64,000 nucleotides of DNA from Azolla caroliniana. Taxonomy: Eukaryota > Polypodiophyta. Positions 32,237 through 44,770 of this stretch are shown in pieces. Positions within the stretch are counted from its first letter, which is position 1. Every line of letters starts with the position of its first letter. The notes under the pieces are model-generated. The model searched no databases. It saw only the letters and a list, made by a program, of their open reading frames with translations, and was not told the DNA's origin. The position numbers were made by a program, and so were the translations under genes. The stretch is taken from positions 14,694,001 through 14,758,000 of the forward strand of contig JBHGNT010000009.1 of NCBI GenBank assembly GCA_043228905.1, given 5' to 3'.

Positions 32237-33981
32237 AATAGGGAAGATCAGATGGATGGTGAGATTTTTTAATATAATATTTCCCTTTTATGTCAGTTGT
32301 AAGTGGATGTTAGCTCTCTACGATTAGTCAATTGAATATGTGTTGCCTCCTCACCTTAGTGTTCATGTAACAAATGTGTGCAAATGGATGTGATCAAAGT
32401 TTATGTATTCTTTCCTATGGGTTTATGCATGCCTAATTATTTGCCTCCATGTATGTGTATCAATATGTGGGGATATATATGGGCAACTACATGTATAAGC
32501 ATGTATATGATTACTTGTATAATTATGTGTATGTTTATATATGTATGTGAATTCCAATTTCGTAAATGTTTATGTATATGTTTATATGGATGTGCTTGAA
32601 GATGTACATATATTTCTGCAAATATGTGAAGACATGTATCAATGTGTGTATATGGTCTTTTATATAAACATGAGTGGGTATATGATGTGGATGTACTTGT
32701 GTATGGGGTATGACATGCAGATGAAATGGAGATGTCATCCATCAACGTCAATAGTTGTGGCAACAACAGTGGTGACAACAATTATTGTTGTATCATAGCG
32801 GTAGGGTCATGGGAGGTTGAGCAGAAATACGTACTCACCCTAAATCTATTTGTCTATACATTAGTTATCTTTGTTGTTTCTCTCTTTTTTTTCCAAATTC
32901 TTATCAACTAATCCCAAGTGAAACCCTATTCATTCAATTTGAATCTCTTGCTTGTCTTTTTTATGTTGCTCAATGAATAGGTTAACGAATTAATTGAATA
33001 TTTTAGGAGATTAGCAATATGAACCCTCAAGCCAGTACATATGTAACTATCCAACAGATTAACAAATTCAACGTTGTAGACCTCTTGAATTAGTTATCTT
33101 TGTTGTTTCCCTCTCTTTTTTGCAAATTCTTATCAACTGATCCCAATGAAACCCTATTCATTCAATTTCAATCTCTTGCTTGTCTTTTTATTGTTGCTCA
33201 GTGAATAGGTTAACGAATTAATTGAATATTTTAGGAGATTAGCAATATGAACCCTCAAGTCAGTACATATGTAACTGTCCAACAGATTAGCAAATTCAAT
33301 GTTTTAGACCTCTTGACTACCTCTCTAACCAAAAACATCTTCTTTGCTCAGTCAATAGGTTAATGAATTAATTGAATATTTTAGGAAAGAGCAATATGAA
33401 TCCTCAAGTACATATGGAACTGTCCAACAGATTAGCGAACTCAACGGTTTAGACCTCTTGACTCAACCAAAAACATCTTTTTAGGTTTATGTTGGATGGG
33501 AGCCGATATTTTGAATGGTAGTTTTATTAAGCTCCATCAATGAAATAATCACCAACTATGCTTTGCTAATCAAGACAAAGGTCCACCTTTCCAACCAAAA
33601 GCATCTTTTCAGCTTTAAGATGTTGGGATAGAAGTGGATATTTCGAACGTTAATTTCAACAAACCTCCATCAATGAAATAATTACTAATTATGCTTTACT
33701 AATCAAGACACTCATTCAGGCATGATTTCTAGTTTAATGATGCACATGCAAAAAATACTACTGTAGGCCTGACCAAAATTCAACATCAGGCCTCTAGGCA
33801 AGGTCTATTTGTCACTAAGATATTAGAACCAAGTGACTCACAATCCAGATCAAAACATCTTGAAATAGAGGAAGGCCCCAAAGCTGTTTGATTATAATTC
33901 AATTCATGACAACCATGACCTAATTCCGCAAAAAGATGCAAACTACAAATTAATGCTATAATTCTTCAATTGCTTTTTCGT
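32237..33981. other. Gene-free, AT-rich stretch with tandem repeats
   Basis: 32440-32710 is a TGTATATG-rich simple sequence. 32861-33465 holds a 229-bp tandem repeat. 33480-33720 holds a second unit of about 120 bp in two divergent copies (CCTCCATCAATGAAATAAT and similar). No gene. Confidence 0.6.
32861..33465. repeat. 229-bp tandem repeat, about 2.5 copies
   Basis: Copies start TTAGTTATCTTTGTTGTTTC at 32861 and 33090; a third, lacking its first part, runs from about 33340. Confidence 0.85.
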
Positions 33982-34329
33982 GACGTCCAACCAACGCGAG
34001 CACTTGTGTGTGTTCATGCACGTGTGGGTGTGCATGTGCATGCATGGCATTGCTATAGGGATATAAAGCCAAAGTAGACCTCTCTCGACACACATGCATG
34101 TGTATATATACACATATATACATATACAAATATGCACGTGTCGGTGTGCATGCATGACGTCCAACCAACGCGAGCACTTGTGTGTGTTCATGCACGTGTG
34201 GGTGTGCATGTGCATGCATGGCATTGCTATAGGGATATAAAGCCAAAGTAGACCTCTCTCGACACACATGCATGTGTATATATACACATATATACATATA
34301 CAAATATGCACGTGTGAATGTGTAGAGAG
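33982..34329. repeat. 174-bp tandem repeat, two copies
   Basis: Copies start GACGTCCAACCAACGCGAG at 33982 and 34156 and are almost identical. Each contains alternating TG/CA runs (CATGTGTATATATACACATA). Confidence 0.9.
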
Positions 34330-34435
34330 AGATCTACTTTGGCTTTTCCCCAAAAAAAGAAAAAGAAGATAACCATTTTGGCTTTATATTCCTATAGCAA
34401 TGCCATGCACATGCATGTGCGTGCATATGAATGTA
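34320..34435. repeat. Inverted copy of part of the 174-bp unit
   Basis: AGATCTACTTTGGCTTT and GGCTTTATATTCCTATAGCA, then ATGCCATGCACATGC, are reverse complements of the repeat unit, so the region 33982-34435 can fold back. It starts about 170 bases beyond the SCAMP stop codon. Confidence 0.75.
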
Positions 34436-34605
34436 TTTTGTAAAGAGCAAGAAAGTTCCAATCCTACAATACAAAAAACAGCCTTCATATCATGGAGCTT
34501 TAAGAATGGTAAAAATCAATTAAGTTCATTTAAATGTTTTAACACAATATTGCAACCAAGTATTGTGTGTGACCTCTGAAAGCAGAATTTATTTTCTTTT
34601 CTATT

Positions 34606-37600
34606 CTACATGGAACTTACAACTCCTCTCACAGCATCTTTTTTCATCTCAGCAGCCTTCCCAGAACCTCTGAAGTACATATACACTTGCTGCAAAACAA
34701 CACAAAAAGATATCAGTTTCTTCTAAGCTTTAGCTGCCGTCCATGAGATCAGTGATGAACTCAAACTACATGTTATTAGAAAGTAAAATCTTAGCAATCA
34801 GAATTTTTTATATTCATGCAAAATGTGACATACATAAAATATAAACTCAAAAATGTGTTTCATCACCTTCAAAACCCACAAGCTGAGTAGGGCCTCCAAG
34901 CAAAAGCATCCAAATCCAACAATGTAGAATATCTGAAGTACAAAATAATATCATTGATATACACTCAATAAAATTTTATTATTTCACATACTCGATTAAC
35001 TTACACCAATTATGGTGGAACTTGAGAATAAATCAATGGCTGCCAAGATCCCCCTAGAGCCCAAAAAACAAATTGAGGTTCATTATAGCATAACAAATTG
35101 TGTAAAGCATAATTGTAGAATTGTGTGATGCTGACTAAAATCTTACGCTAGTGACTCGCCCTTGAAGACAATGGGTGGGGCTACTGCTGCAAAGATTGTG
35201 AAAAGTAGATGTAGCTACAAACGCAAAAAAGCAAAAATCACATTATGTCAAAATGACTTTGTCACTAACTATTCGCATACAGCAAATAAAGGCTAACATT
35301 TAGAGCTCACCATGTAAAACAAGAAAAACCACCCAAACTTTAAAGCGCTCTCATTCCTGGAACCAATGATATCAAATACTATAAAAAGGAAATACGATGT
35401 AGAACTGTGAATAAAAATTATATTTTCCTATTAGTCGTTTCTCTACCTCATTGCTCGATAAAGGGGTTTATACCACAAGGTATAAGAACCAGGAATGCCA
35501 GATAGCGCGTAAATGATGGCAAGCAACCAGAGCTTTATTCCTACAATATAGATGCAATAACGAGCAGAACTTAGAGGAGATTTTTGATACGAGACATATA
35601 CATGAACTGAGATATGCAAGCCCTAATTATATTATGGGAAACAGTAAGACTATGAAGCCATAAAGTATCTCCACTAAGTTTTACTTGGAACAGCAAATAA
35701 TGTTCACCATTGTGATTCACTACGATCCAGTTGGCAGTAACAGCAACAAAGTTCCATACTAAACAAATTGAAATCCCTGCAAAAGGTAAGATAATGAGGG
35801 CAGATCTGTTTATCTCTCTTTAATAACTATCTACAGTTAGATTCACCATTAAAACAAACAAGTCAATTGAATTATCTACCAAATTGCATTTTCCAAACAT
35901 GCACACTGTCTAAATGCAAAGCAAGCAGTTAATGCAGAGGAAAATACATACCTAACCAGCTTGCAAATGCAAAGTATTGTATTCGCTGGACATGGACTGG
36001 AATGTCTCTTGCTATGTCATGATGAATGATGGGAAAAAATGGTGGCCAATTTCTTTCCTCTATAAGAATTCCCGCTGCAGATCACCAGAGAATGATAAAT
36101 CTTCTATAAGAATTCTTGCTGCAGATCATTGAATCAGATAAAAAGTAAGTGTTCCAGATAACAAAAATACTAGCCTCCTAAGCAAGTATCTCACCTTTAG
36201 CAGCAGCTTCCTCTTTTCTCTTCAGCTCCTGAAGAGAAAATAATATTAATTATTTATACTATCTTCCAGCTATTACTAATGAAAATATTTATCTACACAA
36301 TACCTGCTCTCTCCGTCTAAGTTCAGCTTCTTTACTTTCTAATTCTCTCTCCTTTCTATCTAGATCCTAGAGAAAGAAAATTAATCAGGTGTAAGTAAGG
36401 ATCACTCTCAATTAAAGATACATTGCACTATTTTATTCACCTTCCTGAGAGGTATATCAAGTTTCACATCACGGTCTGCACTTCCTGCATGCTGTCACAT
36501 CATTGAATAATTCACTGAGAGACACAGTACTTGCATAGATTCCACACTGAATCCAACTCAGTCAATAAATTTTAAGCAATAATCTCAATATTTCCATAAG
36601 AATTACATATTAGACATTACACATTAGACAACCATAAAATTTTAAATTTAGGGTCAAAACTTTAAAAAAAATATGTAATATTCTTTTTCAAACCACCATA
36701 CCCTCTGTTTTTTCCATATTAGGGCAGTACCGTGGATATGCAGCCCTTAGTGCCCTCAAAAGACAAAGCGCATATTTACAGTTCCAAGGCCTTGAGCTAA
36801 ATTGTGGTGGTTTGATAAATTTGTAGCATTAACACTTCTCTATGGAATGGATATTTGGGAATCGAGCAAAGAATAGATTGATTTCAGTTCATATCAATAA
36901 ATTGTTATGAAAGAACATAGATCAATGGCACATTTTTTTATAAGAGAGATGGCCCACCACAAAAGCACTCTTTTTCACATGTTGCTGGATGGATTTATTA
37001 TCAAACCTTGTATATGGATACATATCTATCTCATGCACTCCGTATTTTTGATAGGGTAACGCAAGCATTGTTGTAGAATACTTAGCATACAATACGCATA
37101 CAATACGTATGCCAAGTATTCTACAAGTATTCTAACCTTTTTTTTTTAATTTTAGAATACATATTTTACAGACAAAATATGCTAGAATACTTTAAATACG
37201 TGTCAAATATAAATACTTCTTAAAATTTAAAGTTTTTTTTTCAAAAAAGTAAATGTTAAACTTTTTAAAACTTTTTGGAAATGTTAAATACTTGTTAAAT
37301 GCGTAGAATTCGTCAAATTCTTAGAATATATTGAATACGAGACAAATTGAAAAATGGCAATTCCAAAGCGTAGAATATGTGTAGAATACTTCAAAGTATT
37401 CTAAATGTTGTATACGCATTTTTTAACAACTATGAGCACAAGACCTCACATCAGAAACTTAGGTAGGCAGATATGCATGCAAACCTATGAGAAAACAAAT
37501 TCACAAAGTGTGCCATCAGGGGACGGAATCAAAAGAACACTTTGCATACCATGAAGGTGTTTTTTATGAAATAAGAAAGAGATGCCACTGCCTCTTCAAA

Positions 37601-40600
37601 TGAAGCTTTGGTCCACTGCACAAGATTGTGGGGTGCTTCACCTCACTTCGGAGATCTCTCCATCTTTGAGCAGCTCATGTTGGTGATTTTTCAAATACAA
37701 GCTTTAGTCTATCTACGTTTATAAACTTAAGGTCTTAGATATCTAGGTTCTTTAGTACCCCATGTTTAGTTATATTATATTATATTATATATACACATAT
37801 TGGCTGGTTTGTTCTCGAAAACATTGCAATATGTAAAAGCTCTCGTTTAGTCTTATAAGCCAATTAGACCTTAAAGTCTTTGAAGGTGCATGGAACAATT
37901 CGGAGTGCCAAGTCAACATATGCATGAAGACTACCAAGATAAGCTTCCTTGACAAACAACTTGGAAAGCTTTAAATACCTTGGCTTTGAAGTTACCTCAA
38001 ATCAAAGATGGAATGAATGTGCTAACAACCGCATGGACCACGATCTCACCACCCTTGTCATCAATAGATCAAGGCCATTATCTCCTGCCATCAAAAGTGC
38101 TTCCCTCGCTTTTGAGACCTCTACATTCTGGATCGACCTATTCTAGAGATCTTTTGAAGACAAAAGTCGTTGTTGGAGGGTGGCAGCTCCAAACCTGCAT
38201 TCTCTTTCATCTTTACTATCTCTCCTCTATATTCTCTATCTACCTAGATTCTTCTCTCTCTATAATCTGCAACTCTTTAGATGCCTTCTCTCTATTCCAC
38301 TTTTCCAAGGTATTCCCTCTTATTCCTCATTTATTATACCTGCATGAGTAACTAAACTACCAAACAACCATTTCACCCACGTTCCCCAATTTAGTATAAA
38401 TAGGCTATGCTTGCTACTTGCAAACAGGCTCTGTTTGCAAAGAGTTGAGACACAGCCAACGAGTAGAGCCTATTTGCAAGTAGCAGCAAAAAACGTTTTT
38501 ACAAAAGAGGTTGGTATAGTCTATTTATACAAAATTGGGGAACGTGGGTGAAATGGTTGTTTGGTAGTTAAGTTACTCTTGTACTACCAGAAACGGTTGT
38601 TTGGTAGTTAAGTTACTCTTATACCAAAACTTGAAAAAGTGGAAGAGAGAACAAAAGAAAGAAAGATATATTAGCGTCTTTTAAGAGGCCAAAATGGCCT
38701 ATAAGACCAAACAAGAAATTACATCTTAAGTTTTGTCTCGTCTTTGAGAACAGCAAATCAAAATAAAATAAATATTACTCTATAAATATAAAAGTAAATA
38801 AGATAAAAGGAGACGAGGGAATCTGGTTTTTGGCAAATGTGAGTTTCTCGAGTGAGATACTGTAACTTTTGTCTTCGAAAGATCTCTAGCATAGGTCAAT
38901 CCAGAATGGAGAGGTCTCCGAAGAGAGGGAAGCATCTGCGAGGGCGGGAGATAATGGCCTTTATTTGACGATGACAAGGGTGTTGAGGCCTTGGTCCATG
39001 GGGCCAAGGTCTATGTCCACGACAAATTGCTATTGTCCAATCTATTGTAAACCCTTTGTTATGTTCTGGTCAGGAGCCCATTTGTGATGACAAGGGTGTT
39101 GAGGCCCTGGTTCATGGGGTCAAGGTCTATGTGCACGACAAATTGCTATTGCCCAATCTATTGTAACCCCTTTGCTATGTTCTGGTCGGGAGCCCATTTG
39201 TGTATCCCTTGATTGACTTGTAGCTCTAGTAGGAGTGACGGGGATAAAGAAAGTTGTGATTGTTCTTTGTGGATGAGCTTGTGTTGCAGATTCTAGAGAA
39301 AGAAGGCACAAGAAGATTATTTTATTATTTCCAAAAGGGAAGTTGGATATTTGGAATTCTCAATCAATTGTTTGCACCTTTTATTGACAATTTCAGGGTA
39401 ATCCATGTGGGTAGCACACTAACAAATATAGAGCATGCACGTTGACCAAAAAGAAGAGAATACCAAACAGTAGTAAAGATTGAGAGAGCTTGTAAATGAA
39501 GATTAATTATGACACCTATGGCCTAACAAGAGAGGGGGAGGGATCTTGTTGAAGACACATGGTAGCCAACTGCTGAGCTTGAGCTACCAGACAACTCATT
39601 TGTTTCCACGTTTATTGAGGACTTCAAGGTAATCCATGTGGGCAGCACACTAACTAATATAGAGCATGCAACTCGACCAAAATAGAAGAGAATACCAAAC
39701 AATGGTAAAGATACACAGAACTTGTCAATGAAGATTAATTATGAAGCATATGGCATAATGAGAGAGAGAGAGAGATCTTGTGGAAGACGCATGGTAGCTA
39801 GATGCAGAGCTTGAGGTACAAGACAACTCATTTGTTTGCACCATTTATTCAGAACTTCAAGGTAATCCACGTGGGCAGCACAGTAACTAATATAGAGCAT
39901 GCATGTCAACCAGAAAAGAAGAGAAAATCAAACACTAATAAAGATTGAGAGAGCTTGTCAATGAAGATTAGCTATGAAGCCTATGGCATAATGAGAGAGA
40001 GGGAGAGATCTTGTGGAAGACACATGGTAGCCAGTTGCTGAGCTTGGACTAGCAAACAACCAACTAATTGACTAACAATCATCTTTGACTATTCTTGTTG
40101 GTTCCAACTCAGGGGTCAATAGACGGCATTTCACATTTACTCTTCTTGAGATAAAAGTTCAGCGATATCTAAATACACACTTCTTGGGGCCTGTATGCGT
40201 TGAAGATCACTGTTTACTCAAGAAAGTTCGATAGACAATATTTCTTATTTTGAGATAACAAGCTCAACCTTGTGCTAACATACTCATTGGGGCACATGCG
40301 TATTAAAGTCCACCATTGACTTAATGAATGGAAAATGCCTTTACATTAATGAAATGGATGTTTCAGATATGTCATTCGCGCCCCCATTCATTACTAATTT
40401 GATTTAACTTCTATCTGTACTTACATCTATGTCCCATACAGATCAAGCCCCTCTCTTGTATCTATTGTTGGTTATCCTTTAGATAAAATTGAGTTCTATA
40501 GTTTATTTGTAACTTTATCTTCTTTGTATAATCATCACCCATTTTGCTTGCTACATTGTCTTTGTTAACCTTCTGCATTGTTTTTCTCTCTCTCGTCCCA

Positions 40601-42952
40601 CACACAATCACAACACAAACATACATAATCTTACTTAATTTATTCCACTGCATTGAACTATATTCTCTAGTTCTTTGCAACTCTTACAAAATTTCTAAGA
40701 ACACGTACTTGAGAGATGTTCAAATTAGTGTGACCTTTTTATGAGTCCAAGAATCTCAAAAAGTGACTTTTATGCATCCTTCTTTTTTGCATTGAAACAT
40801 TTTGTATGCCACTTAAGATTACTCTGATTTTGTGGCACAGAATTATTGTCGTGAGCATCCATACAGAATGAAATAGCCTTTTAAGAGATTTGAACCCAAG
40901 ACCTACCTAATGAGAGCCTTCAACATGACAAAGACATCCACAAATTCACGATACTTGGTCTGTAGTAGAGCCTCCGATTTCCATGGACAAGGAAGTAAAG
41001 TTGATAACACCATGAATATTAGCATTTCCTCTTAAGAAGACACTTATGCCGCCATACAATTGGACAAGCCTTGAGAGCAAGTTATGCTCATAGATCAAAT
41101 GATTCAAGAAAATCTGCAATTTGCATCACATGTTGCCTGTCGCTGTGTTTATCATTGCAAAAGCCAAGATATATGTTGCTAAGCGTCATCTAATGTTTGT
41201 GTTTGCAATGTTAAGAACTCCGACTCCCAATCCACAAAACTCACAGGCCTACTATTGACCAAGTATCAAGAATTTGTAAATGTCTTTGACAAGTTCTGTT
41301 TGCTAGTCTTGAATGCAATCTTTAAAATTCGTCCTTGTTCATAATAGAAATTCCTTTCTCCTTATTTTCCTTCTTTCTTACTCTTTTCTGATTCAATATA
41401 TTTCTTGGTTTCACCACCTTACAATTACTTGCAACGTGTGGTTCCATCAATTGAAATGTTGATACAAGAAAGGGTCTACACACAAACACAAATAAAAACA
41501 AAATCACAAAACAACATATATTCTTTTATTTCCCAAAATTCCCTTAGTTATCATTATTTACCCGAATACCCTTGGACCACCCCCTCTCAAACAATCTCAA
41601 TATGTGCTATTTGAGCAATTATATGGTCATTTCATCTATTTTTCCTCTCTTTCAAGGTGATGTCAAGGGAACTCTCTAAAACTATTGCCTTTGTTGAAAT
41701 TCAAATTTAGGCGCATTTGCAAAAAATAAAAGAAAATCACAAGGGTGCCCTTTAGAGTTTCTCTGATGTGGATCTCCTGTAAATATACATCCTATCCAAG
41801 TTGAAATTGTCATCTTATAATCAGTAAGATAACCTTTGATGTTTGATGCAGATCTAAATTCCAATGCCCCTGATATGAACGAAGAAGGTGTGTAGGTTCA
41901 CCATTACATCTAAAGAGAAGAATTTAAACCCCAAAATACAAAGCCATATAGACGACCTAGACATCTGCCCATCGTGTCTTCTTAAACATTTAGAGACATA
42001 TGCAAGTTAAATTACAAGGTTTAAATGTCCTTTTCCTCATAATTCTTAGCATATTTTCGTTGAGGCAGCATAGCATAATCTTTAATACAATAGAAAAATC
42101 AATACTTGTGCCACTATACTTTCGTATCCTCAGCCTGATGCTGCTTTATTGTTATGGATCATTTTACAAACTCAAGGAGTTCCTTCACCATGAAAGTGTT
42201 GTTACTCTATGCCTTCATTATCTTGCGCGGTGAGAAGGCGCATGATGCAATGGAGTGGAAGTTATAGTTTTGGTTTGTATAGAGAATTCATAAATTAAAA
42301 GTTCTGTCAACTCTGTTCACTTGAGGATATTAAAAACAAACTAGAAGAAGCCTGAAGGAAATCAATGTGAAACAATTGATTATATGTTTGAGGAATGTAC
42401 CGGATTGAAGAAACCTCCAGAGTACTGAGGTTGCTGTCTCGAAGCCTGTGTGCGAACTGCAGCATCCTGAACATACCATACATATGAGAGAGGAAATCGC
42501 CCACATTAAAACAAGGTTCCAAACAAAGGAAAATCAAAAGCAATGAAGAGCAATACAAGATACAAAAATGTAGGCGGAATGCAACAAGAATTTCAGAAAC
42601 AAAAGGTTTGACCTAAACAAACACACGAAACAAAAAGATGAGACTATGTTTTAGTGAGGCTAAGCCCGCAACCACACGCATACATATACATATGCATACC
42701 TCTGGAAATGACAGAAAATGCAGGTAGAACATATAGAAAAGGGAAAAGACGAAAGAGGAGGGAAGGACAGAACAGGGATAGACTATTATCAGAGAAACGA
42801 TTACTCGTACGTACATCGAAAGGAAACTACAGCTATGGCACTTCAAAAAGAAAGAAGGAGGCAGAAGGAAGAAATGGGCCTACCGCAAAGGGGTTCACGT
42901 CTTCTTCGTCTTGGGCAAAAGGATTGGCATCTTCTTTATAGGAAGCAGCCAT
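34606..42952 (-). CDS. SCAMP: Secretory carrier-associated membrane protein (SCAMP), 13 coding exons
   Basis: Coding exons, 5' to 3': 42952-42884, 42466-42401, 36491-36441, 36366-36304, 36228-36195, 36074-35952, 35776-35708, 35540-35447, 35356-35311, 35214-35147, 35053-35005, 34932-34867, 34689-34606. All introns are GT-AG and phases agree; they sum to 882 bases, 293 residues, the usual plant SCAMP length. The start ATG follows a GA-repeat leader and opens [20 protein letters not shown] with two NPF motifs, which bind EH-domain endocytic proteins. A coiled coil covers about residues 54-95. The signature [20 protein letters not shown] is at 103-122. Four hydrophobic spans follow (about 126-152, 160-181, 197-222, 242-266), with the conserved [17 protein letters not shown] between the second and third, then a short tail ([15 protein letters not shown]). 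SCAMPs are tetraspan proteins of the trans-Golgi, plasma membrane and endosomes that act in vesicle traffic. Intron 2 (5.9 kb) is full of repeats; the others are 63-417 bases. Confidence 0.95.
36055..36128 (-). repeat. Duplicated splice acceptor of SCAMP exon 6
   Basis: Bases 36061-36084 and 36105-36128 match at 22 of 24 positions. The second copy puts a CTGCAG acceptor-like site in intron 5, 44 bases upstream of the real one. Confidence 0.8.
37080..37430. repeat. AT-rich repeat within SCAMP intron 2
   Basis: Many variants of TAGAATACTT and its complement, e.g. AATACGCATACAATACGTAT. No gene; a degraded miniature element is possible. Confidence 0.45.
37925..38035 (+). pseudogene. LINE RT fragment within SCAMP intron 2
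   Basis: [20 protein letters not shown], then ECANNRM, matches the segment KYLVLEVPSNHRWNECATHR of the LINE at 24829-26131. It is only about 35 codons long and antisense to SCAMP. Confidence 0.8.
38030..39010. repeat. Large foldback (nested inverted repeats) in SCAMP intron 2
   Basis: Inner arms 38346-38408 and 38516-38578 are inverted copies with about three mismatches in 63 bases. Outer arms of about 140 bases (38030-38165 and 38860-39008) share CACCCTTGTCATC, AAGGCCATTATCTCC and GAAGACAAAAGT in inverted order. The short stretch ACTACCAAACAACC is present again next to the right inner arm. Confidence 0.85.
38668..38745 (-). repeat. LINE 3' end
   Basis: It matches the 3' end of the LINE at 24829 (GGTCTTATAGGCCA on the minus strand, then GACGCTAATATA) including the hairpin, and ends in TCTTTC units instead of TATC. 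Confidence 0.7.
38970..39201. repeat. 116-bp tandem repeat, two copies
   Basis: Copies start GATGACAAGGGTGTTGAGG at 38970 and 39086. Confidence 0.9.
39368..40063. repeat. 232-bp tandem repeat, three copies, in SCAMP intron 2
   Basis: Units start at TTGTTTGCACC or TTGTTTCCACG at 39368, 39600 and 39832 and share GTAATCCATGTGGGCAGCAC, TAATATAGAGCATGCA and ATGGTAGCC. Confidence 0.9.
40875..40925 (-). repeat. tRNA-like (SINE-like) fragment
   Basis: Minus-strand GGTCTTGGGTTCAAATC resembles a pol III B box. No clear A box or full SINE is seen. Confidence 0.4.
41000..42400. other. Left part of SCAMP intron 2 next to exon 2, nothing recognised
   Basis: AT-rich, no gene, no clear repeat. Confidence 0.5.
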
Positions 42953-44233
42953 GGCAGAAGCGCCTGCTCTCTCTCTCTCTGTCTGTCTGTCTGTCTCGCT
43001 GACTCTCCCAGATTAGATCTGTCTTCGCCTTTTCCTTCTGAATTCTGCGGCTTCTTCTGCGACTGAATTGTATCATTTGTAATGACAATAATTTGAGCAC
43101 GGAGTGGAGTGGAGTGGAGTTGAGTGGTCAAGCAAAACACTTTGACACCACGACAATTGGGGCCCAATTGAAACCCGAATGTTGTGTGTTCTGTGTCTTG
43201 TTGTCCTGTGTCCTATGGCCTGTGTCTTGCTTGTTTCCTGATTGCTTCTCTACCGTGTCAGCATCGCCAAAGGTGCGCCCGACATTCACCCACGATTCCC
43301 CACCTCCCCCTTTACTCAACAAACATACATCTCTCTCTTCCTTTGATGTCACGTGTAGAACCCTGCTTGATTTGCACCACCACATCCTTTCGCCAAAAGC
43401 TACATCATATAATTTCCCTCCCCATTTCGCATAATCAAAACTTTTTGGATGGTTATGTGTGTGTCATCGTGCCAACCACGTCCCTTGTCAAAAGTTTTGC
43501 TTCCATGTCTTGCATTACACCCCTTTCCGAGGGGTTGCTTCCATCCTTTCTTGGACCTTACTCAAACATCCTCTTGAGGTCCTCTTATTCACAATTGTTT
43601 TGGGCATTCATAAATCACCAAGTTGTCAAGCAATGCTCTATAACTTATTTGGCATGTATAAATGCAAATTTATGAAGAAGCTTCATGAAGTGTGAAAGTA
43701 GTAAATAGTACATTGCATTTTAAAGCACATTGTGAAACCATTGCCTTTCTATGCCTCTTTAGAGTTATAGCTACGGATTCAAATTCTAATGCATAGAGCT
43801 AATATATTGACTCGTTTATTTTTTCTCACAAGATGCCTATATTGACCTTACTAGTGGAGTTTGCTGGATTGTGATACTTGATGGATAAAAATAAAAAAAC
43901 TCTTATATACATAGAGTTGGGGAGTTGGTGATACATTCAAAGCAATCACTTTTTCTAGCAAATGTTTGTAATTGTTTCAAAAGGGTTTCTAAAGTGAAAC
44001 ATGATATAAATGGGTAAGTTGCATTGCAATGCTCTAGTAACATGGCTAAAGTTACATATGTATAACACGTATCTTATATACATATACATGTGTGTGTGTG
44101 TGTGTGTGTGTGTAACAATAATGAATTAAATGTTGAAATACCAATACATGTGTGTGAGACTCTTATAGTAAACTCTTCATCTTTATAATGGGTAGTTTCC
44201 ATAATATAAACATGCCATTTTAGTAATTTTAAT
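42953..44233. other. SCAMP 5' leader/promoter region and gene-free DNA
   Basis: Upstream of the ATG, on the minus strand, is a GA-repeat leader (42961-42998). A GGAGT repeat is at 43101-43127 and a TG repeat at 44089-44113. No TATA box at a convincing place and no gene. Confidence 0.5.
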
Positions 44234-44613
44234 TGTTGAGAATCAAGTTCAACCTAGGCTAGTGTGTGAATACACCTTTGAGAATCTATGAGCACTCAAA
44301 CGTCAAAAGTTACCACTACTCTCTACACATTAACTATGTGTCATAGAATCATATTCTATGACACATAACTAATGAGTTTCCACATTCCCCATGACCAATG
44401 AGCTTCGGTAGTTAATGAAGAGAGAGGGTGACTATATAAAGCACCCTCCTACTTTGTAATGTGTCGGTTAATCTCTTTTGTAATATACAACTTCTTGAGT
44501 ATTCTATTTTCCATTCTATCTATCTTGTGTTTCTCTCCTCTCCTCTTCTCAAACACACACAACACACATCTCTAACTTATTCCGCTGCACAAAATCACCA
44601 TCAATTCTTTACA
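44234..44613 (+). repeat. 5' LTR of copia element 3
   Basis: TGTTGAGAATC at 44234 to TTCTTTACA at 44613, directly followed by the primer site. TATA box CTATATAAAG near 44433. A perfect 15-bp stem with loop CAT lies at 44335-44367. Confidence 0.8.
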
Positions 44614-44627
44614 TGGTATCAAAGTGA
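44614..44627 (+). promoter_or_regulatory. Primer binding site of copia element 3
   Basis: TGGTATCAAAGTGA, one change from the TGGTATCAGAG typical for initiator Met tRNA. Confidence 0.75.
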
Positions 44628-44770
44628 TTTTTTAGCTCAATCTAACCCATCCGCGTGTGTTGTGTTCTACGCTGACATTCAAGAAGAACCGGCTCATTGC
44701 TATTGTAGTGTGACTGCATAGCTCGTGTTCGAGAGAGAAGGAAAAGAAGAAAGAAATCTACATCAACAGA

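Noticed and set aside
32440-32800. Open frames rich in Met, Tyr and Cys on both strands
   Set aside because: They arise from TGTATATG-type simple sequence.
33943-34353. 136-codon minus-strand frame with two identical halves
   Set aside because: It is a by-product of the 174-bp tandem repeat; no family, and the unit also occurs inverted next to it.
43093-43695. Open frames upstream of SCAMP
   Set aside because: Short, overlapping, with no domain or start context; likely chance.
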